DNA from: Tetracentron sinense | Taxonomy: Eukaryota > Streptophyta > Magnoliopsida > Trochodendrales > Trochodendraceae | DNA: 64,000 bases | NCBI GenBank assembly: GCA_015143295.1 | Contig: CM026568.1 | Span: 30,884,441-30,948,440 of the forward strand | Direction: 5' to 3' | Notes under the pieces: generated by a model | The model's input: the letters and a program-made list of their open reading frames with translations, nothing else | Databases searched by the model: none | Told to the model about the DNA's origin: nothing | Position numbers and translations under genes: made by a program | Part shown: positions 1 through 11,745 of the stretch, in pieces | How the letters are laid out: every line of letters starts with the position of its first letter | Position numbering within the stretch: the stretch's first letter is position 1

Positions 1-1062
1 AAAGAATATTATAATAATAATGTCCTTACTAATATGATATAGTTGCCTTATTGTCACGGAACAATTTCATGTGAATATTTATCTTAATCCTCAAATCATA
101 CAGTTTGACATTTAACCACAAAATTCAGCCACCCCATGAGCCCTTGCCCTATACTCGGCTTCTGCACTAGACTTAACCACCATACTCTGCTTCTTAATCC
201 TCCAAGTTTTAAGATTACCTCCAAGAAAGTACAATATCCCGTAGTGGACCTTCTATTATCAACATTTTCAACCCAGCCAGCATCAATGTAAGCTTTTAGA
301 CGGAGATATCCACAATTAGCAAATAGTATATTTTTTCCTCGAGTGGTCTTCAAATACCGCAATATTCTCTCAACAGCTTTATATTGAGGACTTCAAGGCT
401 CATGCTTGAACTGACCCACCACACTAATAACATAGGTAAAGCTTGGTCTGGTGAGAAAGATAACTAAGATGGCTGACTAATCTCTAATACATCTCTTTAT
501 CTTCAAGTAATTTCCCATCACTAGAGCTCAACTTATCATTTGGCTCAATCGGTGTATCAGTAGGCCAAGCACCTAGTTTTCCAGTATCCTTAAGTAAATC
601 TAAGGTGTACTTCTACTGTGATATACACATGCCCTTCTTGGAGCAAGCAACCTCTACCCAAAAAATATTGCGACTTCCTAGGTCCTTGATTTCAAAATCC
701 TGTGCTACAAACTTTTCAACTTTTCGCTTTCTAGCAAATCATTACCTATCACGACAATGTCATCAACATAAACAATTAAAGTTGTAATTAGCTCTCTATG
801 ACGTCTCACAAAGTGAGTGTGGTCCACATGACTCTGTGCATAACACATCTCCATCACAACCTAACTAAACATCTCGAACCAAGCCCTGGGTGACTATTTA
901 GACCATAAATCCTACAAACTTTTCTCTCACTGTTGGGAAGCTTAAACCCTAGTGGAGGAGACATATGCATGTCCTCCCACAAATTTCCATGAAGATGGAT
1001 TATAAAACAGATGGAACAATAGACAGCACAAGGCCAAACTAGTATCAAAGGGTTTCACCTAA
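1..1062 (-). pseudogene. Decayed Ty1/copia pol fragment (reverse transcriptase to RNase H)
   Basis: Read on the minus strand this begins near the RT segment resembling FLHGNLxEExxM (about 1000), passes a PPxGFKLPNSERKVCR segment (about 930) and ends in the RNase H region, where LKAYIDAGWVENVDNRRST (about 250-300) matches the copia Y-x-D-A-D-W-A-G...DRRSTSGYC block. Stops and frame changes interrupt it throughout. The catalytic D of the DADW block has become G. It abuts a second copia fragment in the opposite orientation at about 1062. It continues left of the window edge or is truncated there. I see this as inactive. Confidence 0.75.
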
Positions 1063-2028
1063 ATCTATGGGCCATGGGATGGATTACTAGGAGACTTTTG
1101 CTCAAGTTGCCAAGATGAATTATGTTAGAGTATTACTTTCTCTTGCTGCAATTTATCTTGGCATCTCCATCAGTTGGATGTGAAGAATGTGTTCTTCCAT
1201 GGTTACTTGCAAGAAAAAGTGTACAAGGATCTTTCTCCAAGATTGTGAACTCATGGTCAAGAAATCAAAGTTTGTAAGCTAAAAAAGGCAATCTAAGGGT
1301 TAAAATTGCCTCCTCGAGCATGGTTTGAAAGATTCAATGATGCAGTGAAGAGGTTTGGCTATGTGCAGAGTCATGCAGATCTTACACTGCTTGTGAAACA
1401 TGTAAGATACACTACTACAATTTTTATTGTTTATGTTAATGATATTGTGTAACAAGTGACAGTACCCAAGAAATTCAAAGTCTGGAAAAGTTTCTTGCAA
1501 GGAGGTGAATTAGTTTCCATATCCAAGAGAGAAATCTTCAACTCTCAAAGAAAATATGTGTTAGACTTGTTCCAAGAGACAGAGAAGTTGGGTGTTAAGC
1601 CAGTTGATACACCTAAAGAGGCTAATCTCAAACAGTCAAACTCAATAAAAAGGGGAAACCAATGGAGGGTGTTGGTATGTTCCAAAGACAAGCTAAAAAG
1701 TTGATTTACTTATCACTGACTCGTCCTAATATATCATTCTCGGTTAGTGATCAATCAATTCATGCACAAAAACGAGAACGATTCATCTTGAGGCAATTGA
1801 AACTTAAAAGAGTATTGAGGTATCTAAAATCATCGCCTAGTAAGGAATTGTTTTTTAAAAGAATGGGCATGTACAAGTTGAAGGCTATACAGATGTTGAC
1901 TGGGCAAGCTCAATGACAAGCAGAAGATCCACCTCAGGGTGTTGTACTCTTGTAGGTGGGAACTTAGTTACATAGAGAAGAAAGAAATAGGCAGTTGTTA
2001 CATAGTGTAGAGACAGAATACAAGGACT
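1063..2028 (+). pseudogene. Decayed Ty1/copia pol fragment (RT to RNase H), opposite orientation
   Basis: Plus-strand translation in shifting frames gives the copia RT entry motif resembling DYxETFAQVAKMNYVRVLLS (about 1080-1140), a VFFHGYLQEKVYKDLSP segment (about 1190-1240), an INDIV segment near 1435 in place of the YVDD catalytic region, and the RNase H block ADVDWASSMTSRRSTSGCC (about 1893-1950). There are several stops. It ends at 2028, where the LTR of a minus-strand copia element begins. A very similar RNase H segment with a 3' LTR at 8645-9200 could be the displaced end of this element, but the two overlap in content, so I do not join them. Confidence 0.7.
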
Positions 2029-2276
2029 TGAAGATCAATCCCTAGAAGAGATGATGGAGAAAAAGATAGAGGATGTAGAGCCCCGAATTTATTATTCTTA
2101 ATACTTGTGAAGTTTATTAAATGCTATGGAAACATGTGTTTAATTTTAATGTGTTTAAGCCTGCAAATTTAATACTAATAAGCGTTGATTTTAAAACCCA
2201 AATAAAACACTCAAATTTAGTCGTTTTTGAGGTTTAATTGCATGAAAAGGGAGATAATCAAAAAGTAGCAAAAGAG

Positions 2277-2317
<41 letters not shown>

Positions 2318-3431
2318 GCACCGGCGATCGATCGCCCGCCAGTGGTTTGCGCGATCTCGCATGTTTTGAGTCCCTAGGGCCCCCAATGTTATAAATACTC
2401 CCTTATACTTGTGGGTTGAGGGTTTCTAAAGCTTTCTAAACCTAAAAGAGAGTGAGAGAAGGAGATTTTGAGAGATCCAAGAGGAATGATCAAAGGTTTT
2501 TCAAGGAAGAATGGTGAAAAAGCTTAGATCAATCTCATTCGCAAGCACGTGATCGTAGGGAAGCGACCGGGAGAGGTAAATATAACTTCCTTACTATCAA
2601 TATAGTGATTTTGATATGAATATTATGAAAGTGATAGATCTAAAGCAAGAACAATCAAGATTTAGCATGATTAGGATGTTTCAATCCTTTATGAAAAATA
2701 CATATGATGTTAGAGAATGTTTTGAACCATGATTCCCTCATGAAAAATATATATAATGTTAGAGAATGTTTTGAATCATGATTTTCTCATGGAAAAATAC
2801 ATGTGATGATTTGATAGTGTTTTAAATTATAATTTTCTTATGGAAAATATATCTGATGTTTAGAGGGTATTTTAAGTGATGATTTTCTTATGGAAAAATA
2901 TATATGATGATTAGAAAATGTTTTAAATAATGATTTTATTGTGAAAGATATTAATGATGTTAAAGATATTCTTAAAATTTTATAATTCATATCAACAAGG
3001 GGAAAGGGAATGAATTCGTGGTTATATATGACGGTGAATGGAGGAATGAATAATGGTTGGATTTGATGGAATGACTATGAGTTGTTGTGAAATTATGATG
3101 TGTTATGAAACTAGGGTTCTGTGAGATTTATTTGATTAAAATTATGCATTGAAGATTGACATATGATAAATAAAATTGTCCTTTACTTCATTATCGAAAA
3201 CTTGATAAATCTATATTTCATAGTGATTAATTATGAGAAATTCTGCATATTTAAATTAGTGCATGATTTACAATCATCATTATTGCACTCACACTGATTC
3301 ACGAAATTAAATATGAATAAGCATGAGAATAAACAAGATGATAAATATTATGCAAGTACACAAGGACACAAGCATGGTGTATGATTGAGTTTTGCACTAA
3401 CCAAGTACCCACAAGCCTAAAATCAAGGCAA

Positions 3432-3550
3432 GACCAGCCGTATACACCGGCGAATGTGTAGACAAGCCGTATACACCGGATAATGTATAGACAAGCCGTA
3501 TACACGGGATAATGTGTAAACAAGCCGTATGCACCGGATAATGTGTAAAC
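3432..3550 (+). repeat. 29-bp tandem repeat, four units, inside solo LTR 1
   Basis: The core CAAGCCGTATACACCGG recurs at 29-bp spacing (repeat phase points 3436, 3465, 3494, 3523) with a few substitutions. The units are directly adjacent, so this is a minisatellite and not a spaced-repeat array. Confidence 0.8.
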
Positions 3551-3837
3551 CATGTGGTACCTCGGAAAGTAGGGTATATGTTAGTCTCTACCCAATATAT
3601 GGGGTAGAGTTATATTAAGTTATTGCATTTGCATGTTGTTGGATACATTCACAAACAAGAAAATAAGTAAAATAAACAAGAGAAATAAGTACAAGTGATC
3701 ATGTGTAAGAATTGAAATTGAATTATTATATGTTTACATGTTATGTTGAATTCTAAATTATGTTTATATTAAATATTGTTATATTGTTAGATAGGATTTT
3801 ATATACACGCTGGGTAACTTGTTACTCGGCCGATGAC

Positions 3838-3982
3838 TGTTGTTGTCGGCAGGTTCTAGGTTTGATATTTGTGCTCTAGGACCTTGGGAAGAAGAAGAGT
3901 ACGAGGAGGAAGAGGAAGAGCCAGCAGGTGATTACCCTGATGGGGAATGGAATTTGGACCGTTGGCCATTTCCTGAAAATTA
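3838..3982 (+). other. Short acidic reading frame conserved between two solo LTRs (copy 1)
   Basis: A frame reading LLSAGSRFDICALGPWEEEE, then more Glu residues and ending at a TAG near 3982, matches in position and sequence a frame at about 52355-52477 in solo LTR 2 (LLSAGS....FDVCAPGPWVEEEY). Both start just after a TTGTCGGCAG stretch that could act as a splice acceptor. No ATG lies in register immediately upstream, so translation would need splicing or a fused upstream start. The function is unknown. Confidence 0.45.
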
Positions 3983-4440
3983 GATTATTAGTATTTGGAT
4001 TTTGAAATTTAGACATTATAATAGACTTAGTTCTAGATTTATAGTTAGTTGAATTTATGATTGGGGATCATAGAGGATGATTCTAATTAATTATGATGTT
4101 TTAGTATTTATTTCGGATATTAGACTTGATCAGTATTTATTTAAAGAGAAAAATTTTCAGGTTCATGTTTTATATTTGCCTTAAATACTTTATGACATGA
4201 AGTTATGGAAGTTAATGATTAAGTCACGTGCCAAAGTCTCACATTAAGTTAGGTGGGATTTTGGGGCGCGACAGAGGAAGAAGAAGAATGGAGGGGAAAA
4301 TTGAGATTAGATTTAGTTTCTCTCTAATCTCTTTATATTTATTATAACCCTAATAGGTCAATTACAAGTATACCCCTGAGGGGTGATTCGGTGTAGCCCA
4401 CCTACATAATAGATCATATCTCAACACTCCCCCTCAAGCT

Positions 4441-5019
4441 AAGCGTAGATATTCAACATGCCCAACTTGTTAAGAACACTTTCTAAACTACCTTTGGTAA
4501 CTCCCTTTGTGAGTACATCATCCAGTTGGTTTCCTGTTGTAACAAAAAGTAAACAAAGATTTCCCGAAGCAACTTGTTATCTGATAAAGTGTCTGTCAAT
4601 TTCAATGTGTTTAGTTCGATCATGCTGAATAAGATTCCGGCAATATTGATGGTTGCCTTGTTATCACAAAACAACTTCATAGTAACATCCACCTCCGTCT
4701 CCAGATCTTGTAATAAAATCTTCAGACACAATAATTCTGCTACCCCATGAGTCATTGCCCTATACTCTGCTTCAGCACTTGACCTAGCCACTACACTTTG
4801 CTTCTTGCTTCTCTAAGTGATAAGGTTACCACTAAAGATAGTACAATACCCTATGGTACATCTCCTGTCATCTACACTTCTAGCCCAATCAACATCAGTG
4901 TAAGCTTCTATTCGAAAATGACCATGGTTAGCAAATAGAAGACCCTTCCCTGGAGTAGCCTTCAAGTACCTCAAGATTCTCTCCATTGCCTTATAATGAG
5001 CAATCTCAAGTACATGCAT
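4441..5019 (-). pseudogene. copia RNase H region of minus-strand element
   Basis: Minus-strand frames encode IEAYTDVDWARSVDDRRCTI (near 4900) and, in another frame, ARSSAEAEYRAMTHGVAELL (4731-4790) followed by KLFCDNKATINIA, the typical copia RNase H catalytic series with D and E positions visible. The frame breaks at about 4800 and again near 4600, where the KHIEID histidine block is damaged. A purine tract and LTR follow immediately at 4438-4426, which fixes the 3' end of the element. Confidence 0.85.
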
Positions 5020-5960
5020 GAACTAACTGCATAAGCGATATCAGGTCTACTATGATAGAGAGACAGAGACAGAGATGAGACGACCAACTAGTCTTTGGTA
5101 CATCTCTTTGTCTTCTAGTAACGGGTCATCACTCGAGTTCAACTTATAATTCTGCTCAATATGAGTGTTTGCTAGTCTAGAACTCAATTTTCCTGTATCC
5201 TTAAGTAAGTCAAAGGTATACTTCCACTGCGATGTAAAGATATCCTTTTTTGATCAAGCAACCTCAATACCCAGAAAGTACTTCAAACTACCCAAATCTT
5301 TGATCTCAAACTCCGTTGCTAGGAATTTCTTCAGGTTTTGGATCTCTAGTGAGTCATTTTTAATCACCACAATGTCGTCAACATAAACAATCAATGTTGT
5401 AACTAAATGTCATTTTCTCCTGACAAAGAGAGTATGATCGGCATGGCTCTGTAGATAGCTCATCCTCTTTATAATTACAACTTGACTGAACCTCTCAAAC
5501 CAAGTTCCGGGGGACTGTTTCAGCATAAATAGATTTCTTCAACCTGCAGACCTTTCTTTCATTGTTAGGAAGCTTGAAACAAGAGGAGGGGACATTTACA
5601 CTTCTTCTCGTATGTCTCCATAGAGGAATGCATTTTTTACGTCTAACTGATGTAGGGGTCATGAGTGATTAGCTGTCAAAGACAAGAGAACTCGTATGGA
5701 GTTCATTTTTGCAACTAGTGCAAATGAATCCTTGTAGTCTATATCGTATGTCTAAGTGTACCCCTTAGCTACCAGTCTTGCCTTGTACTTCTCAATCAAT
5801 CCATTTGCCTTATATTTTATGGTGAACACCCATTTTCAACCTATTGTCCTTTTTCTTGGGTAATTCAATCATTTCTCATGTACCATTCTTGACTAGAGCT
5901 CTCATTTCTTCCATCATAGCATTGCACCACTTAAGATCAGAGACAACCTCCTGAAACCTG
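5020..5960 (-). pseudogene. copia reverse transcriptase remnant
   Basis: The minus strand over this stretch carries broken RT motifs. The complement of GTCGTCAACATAAAC (about 5372-5386) is the YVDD region, upstream of which (higher coordinates) lie segments resembling KLPNNERKVCRLKKSI and WFERFSQVVIIK (about 5470-5580). A linker resembling the copia ...[27 protein letters not shown] block is around 5760-5830. Stops and indels occur in every frame. The integrase between here and 6500 is largely unrecognisable, so the element is internally deleted or heavily mutated. Confidence 0.65.
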
Positions 5961-6528
5961 GAAGGTAAAGACATAGAAGAAACAGATGACAAGAAAGCCG
6001 AGTAGGAGAGTGACAGAGAGGCATACGAGATGAAATTAGAGATATGATGAATCGTTCACTATCGCATCCCTTTGCGTATGGCAATGGGAGCAGTATCATT
6101 ATCAATATCGGGAACAGAAATGAAAACCACATGATGCAATGGAACACTGTTACCTGGTTCAGAGGAGTCAGAAATGGGAGATGGCCTTATCACAATGGTC
6201 CCCTCTTTTTCGCGTCTAGTATAAACCTGTATGTCCTTCTTAGTAGTAGTCTCAGTAGGAGCAACAAAAACAGAATGGATAACATCAGGGACCAACGCTG
6301 GAAGGGGAACTGAATCCAAACTCTCTTAATGAGGTCCAAGACTTCAGCACGAAGATCAAGTAAATCCAGGTATGACGGGAGAAGCCATTCATAAAAGAAG
6401 TAAAATACCAATAACCATGCACATATAAAGTAGGGGCAAGGCCCCAGACATCAGATTGAATCAGTTAAAACGAAGACACTCTTTTATGCATATTTGGAGA
6501 AAAAGTAGTCCTACAATTTTTGGAGAGT

Positions 6529-7100
6529 TCACACTTCACAGTGTAGACTATGACTAGGAACAAACTTAAACGGGTCCGGAATGACCAACTGCAAAGACTT
6601 AAAAGACAAATGACCAAGACGACTGTGCCATAATCTAATTTGAGCATCATTATTACTACTACTAAGAATACTACTAATCTGTAATGTTGAAGGAGAACCA
6701 TCCACATCCAGGAAATAGAGGTCATCTGCTTCACGACCATTCCCGATCATTTTTCTCATCACCAAGTCATGAGACACACAATGAGTAGGAAAAAGGGTCA
6801 CACAACAGTTAAGACTTTTGGTCAGACTGCTAATTGATAACAAATTAAGAACATGAAAAACAGATGAAAGAAATAGTGCATCAGTAAGTTTGACATCACC
6901 CTTTCCAGAGATGGAGGAGACGGAACCATCAGAGACGAAAGACTATATGAAGAAAATACAATAGATAAACTAGTCATATGATCTAACGCACCTGAATCAA
7001 TGATCCACGTTGGGCTGGACCGGGAATGAGAAACGAAATTAGCAGATGCATGAGACGGAGCAAATGAGGTAGAAGCAGAAGAACCTTTCATCTGACTCAA
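6529..7100 (-). pseudogene. copia protease and GAG-pre-integrase region
   Basis: The minus-strand frame ending near 6822 includes SPTWIIDSGALDHMT (about 6975-7017), the aspartic protease D-S-G-A active-site signature of copia. A second frame (6529-6843) gives DDLYFLDVDG...and IRLWHSRLGHLSFKSLQ, the GAG-pre-integrase zinc-binding HSRLGH block. The two frames overlap around 6830, so a frameshift separates protease from integrase. Beyond 6529 the integrase core motifs are not visible. Confidence 0.85.
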
Positions 7101-7292
7101 GAGACGTCAAAGACGATCAATATCGGCATTAGAGAAGCTCTCGGAGGAAGATGGTCCAATGGGAGAAGCCGATGCGACTGAGGTACCCAAGGTAGGAGGC
7201 ATGAAAGCTGCAATGTTGCCATGAGGGGTGTCCAACTGATGTCCAGGACGAGAAAACTTTGCCAATCGGCTAATGAGATCTCAGCAAGTTTC

Positions 7293-7493
7293 TCAAGTAT
7301 GTCTAGTCTTCCCACAATGCTCACACTTCAACTTATCTTTGTCATCCGAAAGCCTATTCTTCCGATGAGAATACTTCTCACCTTTACCAACACTGGAAGA
7401 TGCAGCTAGGCTGAGATGATCGCTGGTTGGATGAGGTACCATCGCCTTTTTCCTGCTTTCCTCACCTTGGACGAGGGAACAAACTTGGTCCAA
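7293..7493 (-). pseudogene. copia gag C-terminus with zinc knuckle
   Basis: The minus-strand frame encodes KLKCEHCGKTRHT, matching the start of the CX2CX4HX4C knuckle (C-E-H-C-G-K-x-x-H-T). The last Cys follows in a broken frame. It lies between the gag N-terminal region (7826-8155) and the protease, the normal copia order on this strand. Confidence 0.75.
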
Positions 7494-7825
7494 AGAGGAA
7501 AGCTCATCCTTCCCTAAAATCTAAATCCGGGTAACTTCAAATTCCAGATTCAAGCCAGTCAAGTCGAAAATTCTGTTCTACGCCACCTATTTACGATGCC
7601 TATCTCTGTCCTTATCAGTCTCACTGAATGACCTAAAAATAGTCCAACTCTTCCCAAAGACCTTGAAGAATGGATTAATAGGTAGATAGACTCCGCTCTC
7701 CCGGACGAAGAGTAGCTATCTCTTGCCTCAACTGGTACACCCGGGCAATGTTCTGACGTTGGGAATAAGTTCGAGTCGCCTTATCACGGATTTATTTCGT
7801 TGTCCGAAGAAACAAGAAATCTCTA

Positions 7826-8155
7826 CTAACTGATGGTTGCATGGAATTCAGTAGTCATGACATAACCATTAGGTTTTCTTGCTCCCACCCACCATATGTC
7901 TCGGCCTCTATAGACTGTGGCCGGTTCTTTTACTCGATCTGCCAAGTACCCTAACTTTCCTCTCCCGCCGATATACATCTTAGCAAACTGAGACCACTCA
8001 AGGAAGTTGGTGCCATCCAACTTAACGGTTGTGAATAGTGCTCCCGGATTATCACCATATTTACTAATGACGGGCGGAGTGCTCTTACTACTTGGAACCT
8101 TCGACATAGCATCAGATATGCCTTTAGACACACCATTAGTGGCCATTTTCTGCAC
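7826..8155 (-). pseudogene. copia gag N-terminal region
   Basis: The 109-residue frame contains VKLDGTNFLEWSQFAKMYIG, the standard start of plant copia gag (KLDGTNYxxWS), followed by GKLGYLADRVKEP and a WW segment. The ATG that begins MATNGVSKG lies near 8144. The frame is lost after about 7826, and gag resumes only as fragments toward 7293. Together with 4427-7493 it makes up one minus-strand element of about 4 kb. Confidence 0.8.
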
Positions 8156-8160
8156 TTCTG

Positions 8161-8640
8161 TTTTCCAAACTAGTCAAACCAGACTAAAGGATGCTGGTTT
8201 TCCACACAACAGCCCCAACCACCGAGTATTAAGCCACAAAAAACAAACTAAGGAAGGCCACAGAACTCTTCGGACTCCAAAGAGGAAACTTGCATCACAC
8301 TAGAATGGCCAAGACTACCTTTCAAGATGACAACCAGCCATATTTTCTCCCAAAATAGCAAGAAGAAGAAAGAAGGAGCCAAAAAATGGCTTACGAGCAC
8401 AAGCAAGGAGCCACCACGTTAAACCATGGGTACCTTCTTCCTCATAGGAGCTTCAATACTCAACCAAATCCAATGAAATCACTCCCATTAGAAAGCTATG
8501 AAGATTTTGACCTACCCATACCTAGATTTGGGGTTCGAAAACAGCCCACAAAATCATATGATTAAGTTTACTTAAAAACTGGAATTTTGAAGTATTCCAA
8601 AAAAAATCAGAAACATATACATCAATGGTTGCCGAAAAAT
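8161..8640 (-). other. Untranslated leader of minus-strand copia or flanking sequence
   Basis: This is noncoding in all frames. It lies upstream of the gag start on the minus strand, where a 5' LTR and primer-binding site would be expected, but I find neither a copy of the 4274-4426 LTR nor a TGGTATCAGAGC-like site. The 5' LTR therefore appears deleted. Position 8640 joins directly to a plus-strand copia RNase H. Confidence 0.4.
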
Positions 8641-8966
8641 TAAACAAAAGGTAGTTGTTGCATGATCCAAGGCAGAGGCAGAATACAAGGCAATGACATA
8701 TGGAGCATGTGAATTGTTATGGATCAAGATTCTTATGATAGATCTTGGATTCGCAGATCAGTCTAAGATGAGACTATTTTGTGATAATAAAACAGCTATT
8801 AGCTGACATTTCATTCTCAAAAAAGTAACTTTAGGAATAATCAGTCTTCCACAAGACAGGTGATCAATTGGCTGACATTCTCATAAAGGCAGTTGTGTCT
8901 AATCGACATCATTATCTTTTTAGCAAGCTGGGCATGTTAGATATTTATTCCCCACTTGAGGGGGAG
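8641..8966 (+). pseudogene. copia RNase H 3' end (plus strand) with polypurine tract
   Basis: The plus strand encodes VVACSKAEAEYKAMTYGACE, then LLWIKILMIDLGFADQSK and RLFCDNKTAIS, the canonical copia RNase H catalytic segment. A stop follows and then the shifted remains of the tail (QAGHVRYL...). It ends with the purine tract CTTGAGGGGGAG immediately before an LTR at 8967. It may be the displaced 3' end of the plus-strand fragment at 1063-2028. Confidence 0.8.
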
Positions 8967-9200
8967 TGTTGTGATGGGCCCAAGTCATTAAACTCATAGT
9001 CTCTTATGTTATTTAGTAGCATACTCTTGTCTACACGTTAGTAAGGATATTATGCCCTTACTAATTTTTTATAATAATATAAAAAAGATGTGTAGAGAAA
9101 CCCAAATTTTTATTCATCTTCTTCCCCATACAAGCCTTCTCTCCTCTTTCTTCTTCCTCACATAGAAAAGTAGGGTTTCTATATTTCTACTATTTTAACA
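8967..9200 (+). repeat. copia 3' LTR, 234 bp
   Basis: The sequence starts TGTTGTGATGGGCCC directly after the polypurine tract and ends TATTTTAACA, giving TG...CA termini. It contains a TA-rich stretch (about 9065-9085) and a pyrimidine-rich leader (9117-9165). No matching 5' LTR is seen in the window, so no target duplication can be confirmed. Confidence 0.7.
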
Positions 9201-11745
9201 AAATTAGCTTGTTCGATACAATTGTCTCATGTGATGTCATTTAAGTATACAACATTGACCTTATAAGAGACGCCTATGGAAGTATCAACGAAAGTTACTA
9301 ATGGAACATATAGGAATAGTAAGACCTGTTGTTGATTTTGTTGTCCTTCATAAGTAAAGGGCATTGACCAAATTGATTATTTCAAAATCATCACATGGGT
9401 CAAGGGTTGATATTTCGTTTTGCAATATTTCAAAATCATCACAACAAGGGTCAAGGGTTGATATTTCGCTTTTTTTTTTTTTTTGATCGATAAGGGTTGA
9501 TATTTCCGTTTTGCAATAGATCATACAATCGTCAAAAGCAAGACAAAATTTGGTATACGTTTAATCCATCACTATATTTGGTATCTCTTGTTAACCGTGA
9601 CATTCTAGTTTGTGCCGATTTTTAGGATATGGTTGTATATAAAAAAAAGTTCCTTATGCTAAATTTAGGCCAGATTTATAAAAAGTTCAATTCACACCAA
9701 TGCATATTTTTCTTCAAGTTGTTCAACACTATCGCAGAATAGAAACAAATCTGGAAAAAAGGCATTAATGAGAAGTTGTTTATAGTGTCAAAATGACTAC
9801 TATATTCTTAAAAAATTTGTAACCATTTTAGATAACAACCAAATATTTCAATTTCACGCCACAAATTAGATAGCTCAGTAAAATTTTCTCATAAAAATGA
9901 TGTAGCTTTTCAGAATATTTTTATCTAAACTATCTAATGATAAAATGTCATTCTTTTCTAATTTTAGTATACACTTTTTTTTTGGATCGGCAAAAGAGCA
10001 AATATATATGTATATGTGTGTGTGTGTGTGTGTGTGCGAGCGCACGCGCATGTGTCTATGTGTGTTTTTATGTGGCAGCAAAATATAGAGTAACTAAAAA
10101 ATGATCATAAGGTGGTGAGTCCAAGAAAAAATAGAAGAAAAAAAAAAGGAGGAAAGGAATGATCCACCACCCCCACATAGGGGCACAAACTACACAATCA
10201 TCACATGAGCACGTGCACACCTATCTCAAAATTCTCTCCAAATGGAAAACTAATCTATACGCAGCCAATGGATCTATGGACATAATCGCTCCACAGGTGA
10301 GACAATATCATCAAACACTCTTTCGTTCCTCTCCTTCTAGATTGACCAGGCGATTGCCCCCAAGGAGGACTGAGGAGGGCCCACACAGAAGATATCGAAG
10401 CCTCCAGCTTAACCGAAATCCAATAGGATAAGAAGTTTTAAGATGATCAAGGGAATGTCTAAATCACCCCAACTATAGGAAATAGTTTAAAATACTAAAG
10501 AGCAAAAGAGCAGTGCAAAACCAGGTGATCAACTGATTCCTCCGCATCCAAGCAAATAAAACAGTGTGTGATCCTCTACACTTAAGTATACATTTGTTTC
10601 CATTGTTCTTTTTACTTTTCCCGCGATTATCCAGTTATACTAAGAAAAATGAAAAGAATTTGAAGAATATCCCCATAATCTACCTTGCCGAAATATTTTC
10701 CGTAAGTTAGATTTTAGACCATTGTTGTCTTTGAAACTATTATTTTAAAGACTTATCTAGAGGACCATGCCAAATTGATCTACATCTCAAGGATTCACTA
10801 GCATCTTTTTCCCTGCCTAAAAGGTCCAAGCGTATGGTGTAGCTGTGTAGGTCTATGTCTTGTAACTCTTCATCCTGGTCAATGTTACTTTTCTATTTCT
10901 TATCCCCTAGCTCTGGTCATATCTTTAAGAGCTTATTTTTCATGGATACTTCTAAAGCAAAATACCCCAGTTGACACATGTTGGAATTCAACACTCCACA
11001 AATAAACACGAATACCTTTTCTTTTGGTTCTTTACAAATTGTATATCACATATATCTATACTTGCCACAGATTTACCCTTCTCAGTAGAAGCATTTCTTA
11101 TGTTCATATAGAAATATATATATATATCAACATTTCCACAGGACTTGAGTTCACAAACATCTATATTTGCCACAGAGATATATATATATATATACACCAA
11201 TCAAACCTTCTCATTGTTTAAAGCAATTTATTTTTTTTTGTAAATTAAATATATATACTACTGAATCCACAAAATTATGTAGCATTTATGCGTGCAAGAC
11301 TCCCTATGTGCCAGACTCTAACATCGCACCCCTACCAGTTTAACAATTTTGAACATGGTACTAAGTACTAAATATGAAGCAGGGAAATATACAACCGAAG
11401 ATAAAACAAAACCAGCATATGGAAATATCCATACCTTAACACGACTGACAAAATAATAAATAAAGAAATAGAGAACATAATTTATCAACTACCTCCTCAT
11501 ATCTCTTAAATGAAAAACTAAATACTGTGTATTCAAATAAAGAAACAAAGAAATTCAAGGCAAGTTGATGAGTGTTTCAATATTCCAAAGGCCATTTTCA
11601 GAACCAACGGTCGGTTCCAAAAGAATTAAGGACATGAGAACAAGCATTTAAGAACTCCATGTATTATTTGAAGAGGAATTCACTTCCACAGACAAAGATA
11701 TTAACTTGCACATACCAAAAATGGGGAGTGGTATTAGAAACCCAC
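9201..11745. other. AT-rich noncoding DNA, probably intron of the pantothenate kinase gene
   Basis: There are no credible exons on either strand. Visible structure: a near-repeat of CAAGGGTTGATATTTC with poly-T (9380-9510), a (TG)n run (about 10009-10036), a (GAAA/A)-rich stretch near 10130, and repeated TA microsatellites near 11115 and 11180 next to a duplicated CTATA(C/T)TTGCCACAGA. If the pantothenate kinase gene is intact, this whole stretch belongs to intron 4, and the remaining exons lie left of position 1. Confidence 0.45.
10005..10060 (+). repeat. (TG)n microsatellite with CG-rich tail
   Basis: An uninterrupted TG dinucleotide run follows a TATATATGTATA stretch and ends in GCGAGCGCACGCGC. 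It is a simple-sequence repeat in noncoding DNA. Confidence 0.9.

Larger units (their letters stand above)
2074..4273 (+). mobile_element. Solo LTR, 2200 bp, Ty3/gypsy-like long-LTR family (copy 1)
   Basis: The block begins TGTAGAGCCCC and ends GGGGCGCGACA and is flanked by the perfect 5-bp target duplication GAGGA (2069-2073 and 4274-4278). A second copy with the same termini and its own 5-bp duplication lies at 50291-52770. No gag or pol is present, so it is a solo LTR left by LTR-LTR recombination. It contains a (TA)n run (about 2282-2314), a 29-bp tandem array and a short conserved reading frame near its 3' end. Length and termini resemble chromovirus (Tekay/Del-type) LTRs; that assignment is inference. 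Confidence 0.85.
2029..4426 (-). repeat. 3' LTR of minus-strand copia element, split by a solo LTR
   Basis: On the minus strand an LTR starts with TGTTGAGATATGATC at 4426, directly next to the purine tract CTTGAGGGGGAG (4427-4438). It runs to 4274, is interrupted by the solo LTR at 2074-4273, resumes at 2073 and probably ends in ...GATCTTCA at 2029. Without the insertion it is about 193 bp, a normal size for a copia LTR. The start with PPT is clear; the far end at 2029 is inferred from the TG...CA rule. Confidence 0.6.

Noticed and set aside
1975-8700. A single plus-strand copia element running from 1063 to 9200, interrupted by the minus-strand copia
   Set aside because: The RNase H block before 2028 and the one after 8641 overlap in content instead of joining end to end, and no matching duplication was found, so continuity is not supported.
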